Of a stretch of DNA of 36,098 nucleotides, positions 7,874 to 15,043 are shown in pieces; position 1 is the first letter of the stretch; every line of letters begins with the position of its first letter. Made by a program: the position numbers and the translations under genes. Below the pieces are notes generated by a model. It was not told the DNA's origin, did no database searches, and worked only from the letters and a program-made list of their open reading frames with translations. The DNA lies in the NCBI GenBank assembly GCA_012520855.1, contig JAAYNO010000030.1, forward strand, positions 1 to 36,098. Direction: 5' to 3'. The stretch is from Clostridiaceae bacterium (GTDB taxonomy: Bacteria > Bacillota > Clostridia > DSM-8532).

Positions 7874-9616
7874 ATGAATAATATTTACAGGACACACAAT
7901 TGCGGCGAATTAAGAAAGAAGCACATAAAACAGAAAGTCAGACTGGCTGGCTGGATCGATACGATTAGGGATCACGGCGGAGTAATATTTGTTGATCTAC
8001 GTGATCATTACGGAATAACCCAATTAGTATTCAATGATGATGAGCTTATAAATTCGCTGGGCCGTGAGTTTGTTATTTCAGTAGAAGGGATATTGCGCGA
8101 AAGAGATAAGGAGACCATCAACCCTAAAATAAGCACAGGCGAAGTCGAGGTGAATGTTGAGCATGTCACCGTTCTGAGCCGTTCGATTCGTCAGCTTCCC
8201 TTTGAAATTGAATCCTCATTGCAGACAAGGGAAGAGGTTCGGCTGAAGTACAGATTTTTGGATCTACGCAATCCGAAATTGCATAATAATATTGTTTTGA
8301 GATCTAAGATAATCAGTTTTCTGCGAAAGAAAATGGATGAACTGGACTTTTTAGAAATACAAACACCAATATTGACATCATCGTCACCTGAAGGTGCCCG
8401 TGACTATCTTGTACCGAGCAGAAAGCATAAAGGCATGTTTTACGCACTTCCCCAGGCACCTCAGCAGTTTAAGCAGCTATTAATGGTTTCGGGGTTTGAC
8501 AGATATTATCAGATAGCTCCTTGCTTCCGGGATGAAGATGCCCGGGCTGACCGTTCGCCAGGTGAGTTTTATCAATTGGACTTTGAAATGGCTTTCGCTA
8601 CCCAGGAGGATGTGTTTGAAGTTGCGGAAAAGGTTTTATATGACACATTCTCGACTTTTTCGGATAAATATGTAAGCCCGCCGCCGTTTAAGCGTATTTC
8701 TTTTGCAGACAGCATGCTTAGATACGGTACCGATAAGCCGGATTTGAGAAACCCTCTTATAATAGAAGATTTAACCGATTTTTTCAGGGATGTTGACTTT
8801 GCACCCTTTAAAAATAAGCCAGTCAGAGGGATTGTTGCTCCTAATTGCACTTCCATGCCAAAATCCTTCTTTGAAAGGATGCTTGAATTTGCCATGGGAA
8901 TAGGTATGAAAGGTCTGGGTTATATCTCGATATTAAACGGGATGGAGCTGAAAGGTCCCATTGTGAAGTTTCTCTCTGAAGAAAAACAAAAGGAACTGAT
9001 CGGAAAACTGTCATTAAAAGAAAACGACACATTGTTCTTCATTTCCGATGTTCCAAAATTGGTTGACAAACTGGCCGGACAGATCCGTACCGAGCTTGGA
9101 AAACGCCTTGATCTGATTGATGGATCAAGGTTTGAGATGTGTTTCATCGTTGATTTCCCCATGTTCGGAATAAGCGAAGAAACCGGTAAAATCGAGTTCA
9201 CCCATAATCCTTTTTCGATGCCCCAGGGTGAGATGGAAGCTCTTGAAACGATGAATCCCCTTGACATTAAAGCTTACCAATACGATATAGTCTGCAACGG
9301 TGTTGAACTTTCATCGGGAGCTGTTCGTAATCATAAGCCGGAAATCATGGTAAAAGCCTTTGAAATCGCAGGTTATACAAAGAAAGATGTGGAGGCCAGG
9401 TTCTCTGCATTGTATAATGCTTTTCAATACGGGGCTCCTCCTCATGCCGGCATGGCTCCTGGTCTGGATAGGATCGTAATGCTGCTTACCGGGCAGGACT
9501 GCATAAGAGAGGTAGTTGCTTTTCCTATGAACAGCAATGCGCAGGATCTATTGCTGGGGGCTCCCAGTCCTGTAACAGAACAGCAGCTGCGGGAGGTTCA
9601 TATCAAGCTTAGATAG
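7874..9616 (+). CDS. aspS: Aspartyl-tRNA synthetase, predicted non-discriminating
   Basis: A class II synthetase that charges tRNA-Asp, and probably tRNA-Asn, with aspartate. It is bacterial type: an N-terminal OB anticodon domain, catalytic motif 2 (RDEDARADRSPGEFYQLD), the GAD insertion around 300-400 and motif 3 (GLDRIVMLL); 580 residues is standard. The anticodon domain reads IRDHGGVIF with His34, equivalent to His31 of the non-discriminating Pseudomonas enzyme, where discriminating enzymes have Leu. This fits the gatCAB genes downstream. The start at 7874 has GGAAGGTG (7858-7865); an in-frame extension lies inside the T-box terminator and is rejected. Confidence 0.96.
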   Translation: MNNIYRTHNCGELRKKHIKQKVRLAGWIDTIRDHGGVIFVDLRDHYGITQLVFNDDELINSLGREFVISVEGILRERDKETINPKISTGEVEVNVEHVTVLSRSIRQLPFEIESSLQTREEVRLKYRFLDLRNPKLHNNIVLRSKIISFLRKKMDELDFLEIQTPILTSSSPEGARDYLVPSRKHKGMFYALPQAPQQFKQLLMVSGFDRYYQIAPCFRDEDARADRSPGEFYQLDFEMAFATQEDVFEVAEKVLYDTFSTFSDKYVSPPPFKRISFADSMLRYGTDKPDLRNPLIIEDLTDFFRDVDFAPFKNKPVRGIVAPNCTSMPKSFFERMLEFAMGIGMKGLGYISILNGMELKGPIVKFLSEEKQKELIGKLSLKENDTLFFISDVPKLVDKLAGQIRTELGKRLDLIDGSRFEMCFIVDFPMFGISEETGKIEFTHNPFSMPQGEMEALETMNPLDIKAYQYDIVCNGVELSSGAVRNHKPEIMVKAFEIAGYTKKDVEARFSALYNAFQYGAPPHAGMAPGLDRIVMLLTGQDCIREVVAFPMNSNAQDLLLGAPSPVTEQQLREVHIKLR

Positions 9617-9628
9617 GAGGTTTATTTT

Positions 9629-9910
9629 ATGGATTTACAAACTGTTTTGGAATACGAGGCTATGGTAAAACTGGATCTGCCTGAGTCTGAGCGTATTTGG
9701 ATAGCGGAAAAAGCTTCCATGCTGGAAGACAGCTTCAGCGAATTATCAAAAGTCGACACAGAAGGAATTGAACCGTTGATCTCGGTTTTGGATCTTAATT
9801 ATACGCTTCGTGAAGATATACCGATTAAATCTATATCCCGCGAAGAAATACTTTCAAATTCACCTGAGCAATGTGATGGGTATTTCCAGGTACCGAAAAC
9901 CATAGAATAG
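9629..9910 (+). CDS. gatC: Asp/Glu-tRNA amidotransferase subunit C
   Basis: GatC is the small chaperone-like subunit that wraps the GatA-GatB interface. The 93-residue protein has LDLPESERIWIAEKASMLEDSFSEL near the N-terminus and LREDIPIKSISREEILSNSP with the terminal GYFQVPKTIE, both typical of GatC. AGGAGG (9615-9620) precedes the ATG. It lies 12 nt after aspS and 13 nt before the gatA-like gene, so it belongs to the T-box operon. Confidence 0.92.
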   Translation: MDLQTVLEYEAMVKLDLPESERIWIAEKASMLEDSFSELSKVDTEGIEPLISVLDLNYTLREDIPIKSISREEILSNSPEQCDGYFQVPKTIE

Positions 9911-9923
9911 GGGGGAGATATTT

Positions 9924-11051
9924 TTGAAAAAAGAGTTCTTTATAACAAGATATGATGTAAAAGCAGAAAATTCTTTTGCGCTGGATGATAATATCATGGT
10001 TAAAGATGGGCTTACAACCGGCGGTTCAAAAATGCTCCACAATTTTGTTTCCCCGCTGCAGGCCACGGTAGTGGAAAAACTTTTGGACGCAGGCATGGAA
10101 TTAGCCGGAAAAACAAAGCTTGATGAGTTTACCGCACCAGGGATCGCAGCCGAAACCTGCGATATTTTATCCGGAGCGGTAGGCGCTGTGTCAGAAGGCG
10201 CATGCAAAATTGCTTTATGTAATGATGTTTCGGGCAAAATTCGTCGCCAGGCGCCTGAAAATGGTTTATACTACATTCATCCGACTTATGGGACAGTATC
10301 CAGATTCGGTTTGATTCCAACTGTTTCTTCGATGGATCAGATAGGTATCGTCTGCAAAAATATCGATGACGGTTTCAATGCACTTGGCATAATTACCGGT
10401 CACGATGAAAAAGATGTAACGACTTTTCCCCAAAAATCATATGCTTATACTCCAAAAGAAGGGGGATTCAAAATCGGCATCCCTTCGAATGTAATGGAGT
10501 TAACAGATGAAAAGGGCAGAAAAGCAATATATAACTTTACGGGTAAATACGATACAGAAGAAACAGAGCTTAAGTATTTCGAAGTTTTTGCCCAGGTGAT
10601 GTATATATTGAGCAGTGCTGAAATCGGCAATAACACTTCCCGATATGACGGAGTAAAATTCGGTTACCGTACAGAGAACTATACCGGTCTGAACGATCTT
10701 TATACTAAAACAAGGACCGAGGGGTTCGGGCTGGATATGAAGCTATTGTCGATAATGGGAGCACATGTTTTGTCCAGGCAGAATTATGAAGCTTACTATT
10801 TGAAATCCATGAAAATACGGCGTTTGATCAAAGAACATGCCATTGATCTTTTTAGCCGATACGATGCTATTGCTCTTCCTCTTAAGCTGAATGACCCCGA
10901 TCCGTATAAGAATTCTGCTCTTTACGCATTTGCCACATTATGCGGATTGCCTTCCGTATCAGTACCATTAGGTTCTGACGGCGGCATACAGCTTATTTCA
11001 CAGGTGAAGAATGAAAATTCATTATTCGGGATTTGCAAGGGAGGCAGGTAA
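9924..11051 (+). CDS. GatA-like protein lacking the amidase active site
   Basis: By position and sequence this is the GatA subunit, which normally hydrolyses glutamine to feed ammonia to GatB. It has only 375 residues against about 485. The first 70 or so are missing, and TTG 9924 with GGGGGAG (9911-9917) leaves no room upstream. The catalytic Lys27 (MVKDG) remains, but GGSSGGSAAAVA has become DILSGAVGAVSEG, placing Ala85 at the cis-serine. GSDTGGSIRQPA has become CNDVSGKIRRQAP, placing Lys105 at the nucleophile. Glutamine-pocket positions are also changed (VKRRI to MKLLS at 272-276; TPTTP and an Asp near 331 lost). RYDGVKFGYR and HPTYGTVSRFGL are well kept. The frame is intact, so I read it as a pseudoenzyme under selection, not a decayed gene. 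Confidence 0.85.
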   Translation: MKKEFFITRYDVKAENSFALDDNIMVKDGLTTGGSKMLHNFVSPLQATVVEKLLDAGMELAGKTKLDEFTAPGIAAETCDILSGAVGAVSEGACKIALCNDVSGKIRRQAPENGLYYIHPTYGTVSRFGLIPTVSSMDQIGIVCKNIDDGFNALGIITGHDEKDVTTFPQKSYAYTPKEGGFKIGIPSNVMELTDEKGRKAIYNFTGKYDTEETELKYFEVFAQVMYILSSAEIGNNTSRYDGVKFGYRTENYTGLNDLYTKTRTEGFGLDMKLLSIMGAHVLSRQNYEAYYLKSMKIRRLIKEHAIDLFSRYDAIALPLKLNDPDPYKNSALYAFATLCGLPSVSVPLGSDGGIQLISQVKNENSLFGICKGGR

Positions 11052-11053
11052 GC

Positions 11054-12493
11054 ATGGAATATGAAATTGTAATGGGTCTGGAAGTTCATGTGGAACTGGC
11101 GACAAAATCAAAGCTGTTTTGCGCCTGTGCGGCTAAATTTGGAGCCGAGGCAAATGAAAATGTATGCCCGGCATGTGCCGGCATGCCCGGAATGCTGCCG
11201 GTAATAAACAAAAGAGCAGTTGAACTCGGGATAGTGGCGGGTTTGGTTACAAATTGCGAGATCACACGAACTATTTCATTTGATAAAAAGAATTATTTCT
11301 ATCCTGACTTGCCTACCGGGTATCAAATAACACAATTGTATGCCCCGATCTGTCGTAATGGTTTTGTGGATATTGAAACCGAAGCAGGCAATAAACGAAT
11401 ACGGATCAAACAGATCCATATAGAGGAAGATGCCGGGAAACTGGTTCACGATTACAGGCCCGACTCATCCCTGGTTGATTTTAACCGGGCAAGCGTCCCT
11501 CTTATAGAGATCGTCAGCGAGCCTGATTTCCGCTCTTCCGACGAGGTGGTGGCATACCTTGAGAAACTGCGCTCATTGCTGACCTTCGCGGATGTATCGG
11601 ATTGCAAGATGCAGGAAGGTTCTATGAGATGCGATGTTAATATTTCAGTAAGAAAAGTTGGCTCTGACATCTTAGGAACCCGAACCGAAATAAAAAATAT
11701 GAATTCTCTGAAAGCGATTGCCCGTGCCATTGAATTTGAATCACAGCGGCATATATCGGCTTTGGAAACAGGGTGTGAAGAACTTGTTCAGGAAACAAGA
11801 CGCTGGGATGACAATAAAGGTGAAACCTATTCAATGCGCGACAAAGAAGACGCAACTGATTATCGTTATTTTCCGAACCCTGAGATATTGCCTGTTCACA
11901 TTAGTGATGAGTGGATTAGTGAGATAAAAGACAGCCTTCCGGAGCTCGCACATGAAAAGTATGACAGACTGACCGGCTGCTATGGCTTGTCTGATTACGA
12001 CAGTAAGCTTATAACAAGCGGTAAGAATATTTCCGACATATTTGACCGGACCCTGGAATTCGTTGATAATCCAAAAGAGGTGGCAAATTGGATTATTGGC
12101 GATTTGGCAAGCATAGCCAGGGAAGAAAACAAATCTTATGACGAAATAGAGATAGATTGCGAAAAGTTCGGAAAAATAATCAAAATGGTCGAGAATAAGG
12201 TTATCAACCGTACAATAGGAAAAAAGGTATTGCAACTGCTTTTCAGGGACAATATAGATCCGGAAAGCTATGTACGTGAGAACAAGCTCGGCATGATCAC
12301 TGACGCCGGATATTTGGAAAATGTGATCAAGGAAGTACTTGCTGAAAACGAAAAATCTGTCCTCGAATATAAAGCAGGCAACCAAAAGGTTATAAGCTTC
12401 TTCGTCGGACGAATAATGCGCAAAACTCAGGGCAAGGCTGATCCTGGTTCTGTAAACTCGATACTGCGTAGAGAATTGAACGATTGGAACTAA
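11054..12493 (+). CDS. gatB: Asp/Glu-tRNA amidotransferase subunit B
   Basis: GatB binds the misacylated tRNA, phosphorylates the side chain and amidates it. Complete at 479 residues: GLEVHVEL, a zinc site CxC...CxxC (FCACAAKF and VCPACAG), FDKKNYFYPDLPTGYQ, HIEEDAGKLVHD, SLVDFNRASVPLIEIVSEPD, CDVNISVR and YRYFPNPEI, then the helical and YqeY-like tail domains. The ATG at 11054 is used because AAGGGAGG (11037-11044) sits 9 nt upstream; an extension to 11033 overlaps gatA. It follows gatA by 2 nt. Unlike its GatA partner it appears catalytically complete. Confidence 0.96.
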   Translation: MEYEIVMGLEVHVELATKSKLFCACAAKFGAEANENVCPACAGMPGMLPVINKRAVELGIVAGLVTNCEITRTISFDKKNYFYPDLPTGYQITQLYAPICRNGFVDIETEAGNKRIRIKQIHIEEDAGKLVHDYRPDSSLVDFNRASVPLIEIVSEPDFRSSDEVVAYLEKLRSLLTFADVSDCKMQEGSMRCDVNISVRKVGSDILGTRTEIKNMNSLKAIARAIEFESQRHISALETGCEELVQETRRWDDNKGETYSMRDKEDATDYRYFPNPEILPVHISDEWISEIKDSLPELAHEKYDRLTGCYGLSDYDSKLITSGKNISDIFDRTLEFVDNPKEVANWIIGDLASIAREENKSYDEIEIDCEKFGKIIKMVENKVINRTIGKKVLQLLFRDNIDPESYVRENKLGMITDAGYLENVIKEVLAENEKSVLEYKAGNQKVISFFVGRIMRKTQGKADPGSVNSILRRELNDWN

Positions 12494-12546
12494 ATCGATC
12501 TGTCCCCTGCCGCTTCCAAAGATTATCGCTGACCAACAGGTTTTCT

Positions 12547-12575
12547 GCATAAATAAAGGAATTTATCCAATACTA
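12547..12575 (+). promoter_or_regulatory. candidate sigma-G promoter of spoVT
   Basis: GCATA (12547-12551), 17 nt, and AATACTA (12569-12575) resemble the sigma-F/G pattern GNATA and CATNNTA with one mismatch. SpoVT is a sigma-G gene in Bacillus, and the predicted start (about 12583) leaves a 40-nt leader. This is a moderate match only. Confidence 0.4.
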
Positions 12576-12623
12576 TGTATGAAACAATTTATACAGCGGG
12601 TCTTTGGAAGGAGGTATGAAAAT

Positions 12624-13178
12624 TTGAAAGCGACTGGTATTGTAAGAAGAATCGACGATCTGGGAAGAGTAGTTATACCGAAAGAGATCAGAAGAACCTT
12701 AAGGATAAGAGAAGGTGATCCTCTTGAAATCTACACAGACAGAGAAGGGGAAGTTATTCTTAAGAAGTACTCTCCTATTGGCGAATTGGGAGATTTTGCA
12801 GAGGCATATGCAGAATCCCTTCACAATACAAGCGGGCATATTATCGCTGTAGCTGATAGGGATTCGATAATAGCCGTATCAGGCGGATCAAAAAGGGAAT
12901 TGTTAGAAAAGCCATTAAGCGCTGATATTGAGAAGATAATTGAAAACCGTGACACGTTTGTAGCCCCATCACCGGAAGCCCAACGTATTCCGGTTATATC
13001 GGATGAAAAGAGCAGCACAAAATACACCAGCCAGGTAATTTATCCTATTATTTCAGAGGGAGATGCCATAGGAGCAGTTTTGATGCTTTCGACTGATCCC
13101 AAGGTCAAGATGGGTGATGTGGAGACAAAACTCGTACAATCGGCGGCAGGCTTTCTTGGCCGCCATATGGAACAATGA
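12624..13178 (+). CDS. spoVT: Stage V sporulation protein T, AbrB-type regulator
   Basis: SpoVT tunes sigma-G-dependent forespore genes. Residues 1-50 form an AbrB swapped-hairpin DNA-binding domain, with KATGIVRRIDDLGRVVIPKEIRRTLRIREGDPLEIYTDREGEV almost identical to the B. subtilis protein. The rest is the GAF-like domain ending SAAGFLGRHMEQ. The TTG at 12624 gives 184 residues, near the family length, with AGGAGGT (12609-12615) 8 nt upstream. An ATG at 12579 would add 15 residues but lies before the likely transcription start. The TGA stop is inside a hairpin repeat. Confidence 0.95.
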   Translation: MKATGIVRRIDDLGRVVIPKEIRRTLRIREGDPLEIYTDREGEVILKKYSPIGELGDFAEAYAESLHNTSGHIIAVADRDSIIAVSGGSKRELLEKPLSADIEKIIENRDTFVAPSPEAQRIPVISDEKSSTKYTSQVIYPIISEGDAIGAVLMLSTDPKVKMGDVETKLVQSAAGFLGRHMEQ

Positions 13179-13208
13179 GTAAAGGGGACGGTCCTCTTCA
13201 CTCATTTT
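13174..13208 (+). repeat. 35-bp hairpin repeat, copy 1, over spoVT stop
   Basis: AATGAGT and ACTCATT arms continue inward with AAGGGGAC and GTCCTCTT, so nearly the whole unit pairs with one mismatch. The core is GGGGACGG and TTTT follows. The spoVT TGA (13176-13178) is part of the left arm. The copy at 22360-22394 matches 32 of 35 positions. It may act as a terminator. Confidence 0.75.
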
Positions 13209-13245
13209 GAAAACAATTGTCAGGAAGTTCAGTAGTAAGAAATAT

Positions 13246-13277
13246 GAGGTTGGAAAGCTAATAGCCATTCCAACCTC
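13246..13277. terminator. bidirectional hairpin between convergent genes
   Basis: GAGGTTGGAA (13246-13255) and TTCCAACCTC (13268-13277) form a perfect 10-bp stem, capped by GCT-AAT-AGC. It lies between convergent spoVT and the FAD dehydrogenase. T-tracts are poor, so termination is inferred from position and stem strength. Confidence 0.5.
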
Positions 13278-13302
13278 TGATATTATACCTATGGTCCATC
13301 AT

Positions 13303-13341
13303 ATAGATTCTTCGCTCCACTTTGTTCCGCTCAGAATGACA
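13303..13341 (+). repeat. AGATTCTTC...AGAATGACA repeat copy
   Basis: ATAGATTCTTCGCTCC and GTTCCGCTCAGAATGACA match the right half of the nested repeat at 2987-3025. It is followed by short AACCTC/AACATC direct repeats up to 13380. Confidence 0.65.
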
Positions 13342-13371
13342 TTAAGCGGTCAAACCTCAAACCTCTAACAT

Positions 13372-14760
13372 CTAACCTCTATTAGCAATCGCTCTTGCTG
13401 CATGCACACCGCTGGCTGCAGCCTGAGATAAGCCACGAGTTATACCAGCACCGTCACCAACTGCGTAAAAGCCGGGAAGTTCCGTCTCAAACTCACTATT
13501 TAAAAGAAGTCTCGAACTGTAGAACTTAACCTCCACACCGTACAGCAGGGTATCATAGTTTGCTGTTCCGGGTGCGATCTTATCAAGCGCATTAATCATT
13601 TCTATAATATTGTCCAAATGTCTCTTGGTCAAAACAAGGCTTAAATCACCAGGTGTAGCCTTCAAGGTAGGTTTTGTGAAGCTTTGTGCCATACGGTGCT
13701 CATTGGTACGTTTACCCTTGATCAGGTCTCCGAACCTCTGCACCAGTATACCTCCGCCTAACATATTTGACAGGGATGCAATACGCTTACCGTATTGATA
13801 AGGCTCATTAAAGGGCTTTGTAAAACGATTGCTGACTAAAATCGCAAAATTCGTATTTTCACTTCTGTATGCGGGATCAGTATAGCTGTGCCCGTTTACA
13901 GTGATTATCCCGTCTACATTCTCACTTACAACATGGCCATAGGGATTCATGCAGAAGGTTCTGACCAAATCACCGTATTGCTTGGTTCTATATAAGAATT
14001 TCGATTCATATACAATGTCGGTGATCCCCTCAAAAACTCTTGCGGGAAGCTCGACTCTGACTCCTATATCAACCTGATTATTTATAAGCTGAAGACCCAG
14101 CTTGCGGCATTGGGATGCAAACCACTCTGCGCCGGAGCGGCCAGGAGCAGCAATGAGATACCGGCACTTAGCCTGTTTCCCATTTGAAAGCGTGACCATG
14201 TATCCGTCATTATCCTTCTCAATTGAAACCACACCGGATTCACAGGATATTTCAACCCGCTCACTTAAATAATCATAAATCTTTGTTAGAATTTTTTTGT
14301 TGTTCTCAGTTCCCAGATGCTTTACTTCAGCCTCCAGAAGATGAAGATCGTGAGAGAGAGCTCTTTTCGATATCTCACGGGCCTCCGGGGAATTAGTGGA
14401 AAAACGTTGCAATGTAGCGCCAAAGCTTACATTTACTGCATCAACATACTCAATCAGTTCCATTATCTTACCATTGTCAAGATATTCATTCAGCCAACCA
14501 CCAAATTGGGTGGTAAAATTATATTTACCGTCGGAAAAAGCGCCGGCACCGCCAAACCCGTTCATGATACCGCATGAATTGCAATTAATACATGAAGGAA
14601 CTTTCTTTTCGACTATTGGACAAAGTCTGTGATATATATCCTTGCCTTGCTCAAGCATGAGTATGTCCATGCCAGGCATAAGCTTTTTAAGCTCATATCC
14701 CGCAAAAATGCCTGCTGTACCGCATCCTATTACTATGGTATCATAGATATTCTTCTTCAT
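13372..14760 (-). CDS. FAD-dependent dehydrogenase, COG2509 type
   Basis: This is a flavoprotein of unknown substrate. The N-terminal dinucleotide fold reads YDTIVIGCGTAGIFAGYEL, followed by an acidic E of LMLEQG. A cysteine cluster, CPIVEKKVPSCINCNSCGIMNGFGGAGAFSDGKYN, is the family hallmark and may bind metal or act in redox. The C-terminal FAD motif is FYAVGDGAGITRGLSQAAASG. With the start at 14760 it has 462 residues and an AGGAGG site; the in-frame extension to 14823 has neither a site nor conservation. It is monocistronic on the minus strand and convergent with spoVT. Confidence 0.85.
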   Translation of the reverse strand: MKKNIYDTIVIGCGTAGIFAGYELKKLMPGMDILMLEQGKDIYHRLCPIVEKKVPSCINCNSCGIMNGFGGAGAFSDGKYNFTTQFGGWLNEYLDNGKIMELIEYVDAVNVSFGATLQRFSTNSPEAREISKRALSHDLHLLEAEVKHLGTENNKKILTKIYDYLSERVEISCESGVVSIEKDNDGYMVTLSNGKQAKCRYLIAAPGRSGAEWFASQCRKLGLQLINNQVDIGVRVELPARVFEGITDIVYESKFLYRTKQYGDLVRTFCMNPYGHVVSENVDGIITVNGHSYTDPAYRSENTNFAILVSNRFTKPFNEPYQYGKRIASLSNMLGGGILVQRFGDLIKGKRTNEHRMAQSFTKPTLKATPGDLSLVLTKRHLDNIIEMINALDKIAPGTANYDTLLYGVEVKFYSSRLLLNSEFETELPGFYAVGDGAGITRGLSQAAASGVHAARAIANRG

Positions 14761-14850
14761 TATGTCCTCCTGAATTTTAACTCCCGTAGGTTGAGCAAGG
14801 TTATTATACCATAGCTTCTGCAATCTTAACAGTCTGACGCAAGTTGTCGA

Positions 14851-14862
14851 AAGAACCGTCCC
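14851..14862 (-). repeat. core fragment of the GGGGACGG repeat
   Basis: AAGAACCGTCCC (minus strand GGGACGGTTCTT) is the core of the stop-adjacent repeat at 4119-4142, here without obvious arms, in the spacer between divergent genes. Confidence 0.4.
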
Positions 14863-14883
14863 ATACCCCTCTATCCGAGACTA

Positions 14884-14912
14884 CTGAAGAAGTCCGTGGG
14901 CGACTTTTTCAG
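14884..14912. repeat. CTGAAGAAGTC/GACTTTTTCAG hairpin
   Basis: An 11-bp stem with one G-T wobble and a 7-nt loop. The end sequence CTGAAxAAGT is shared with the left end of the 151-bp element at 2894, so this looks like a collapsed copy of that family. Confidence 0.5.
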
Positions 14913-14949
14913 CGATTTTTAGCCATACCCCTTGACAGCCTGATACAAA

Positions 14950-14963
14950 CGAACATTTGTTTG
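14950..14963. promoter_or_regulatory. LexA (SOS) box upstream of pcrA
   Basis: CGAACATTTGTTTG matches the Gram-positive LexA operator CGAACN4GTTYG. Its right end overlaps the -35 hexamer of the pcrA promoter, so LexA binding would block transcription. A half-like ACAAATGTT follows at 14971-14979. Confidence 0.75.
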
Positions 14964-14989
14964 TATTGAGACAAATGTTATTATATAAT
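14961..14989 (+). promoter_or_regulatory. promoter of pcrA
   Basis: TTGTAT (14961-14966), 17 nt, TATAAT (14984-14989). The -10 is perfect. The leader to the pcrA ATG is about 48 nt. Confidence 0.6.
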
Positions 14990-15043
14990 ATGATATAATT
15001 ACTTTTGCAAAAGAAATTTGATAACACCCATTCGGAGGGAAAT

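Noticed and set aside
9924-11051. gatA shortened by a frameshift or assembly error
   Set aside because: The frame is continuous, the start has its own ribosome-binding site right after gatC, and the active-site region aligns column by column with GatA apart from substitutions, so the changes are not a frame artefact.
11831-12550. 239-codon minus-strand ORF over gatB
   Set aside because: Antisense to well-conserved gatB sequence; no domain seen and no ribosome-binding site.
13343-13380. Short AACCTC/AACATC direct repeats as a CRISPR-like array
   Set aside because: The units are only 6-10 nt, imperfect and without spacers.
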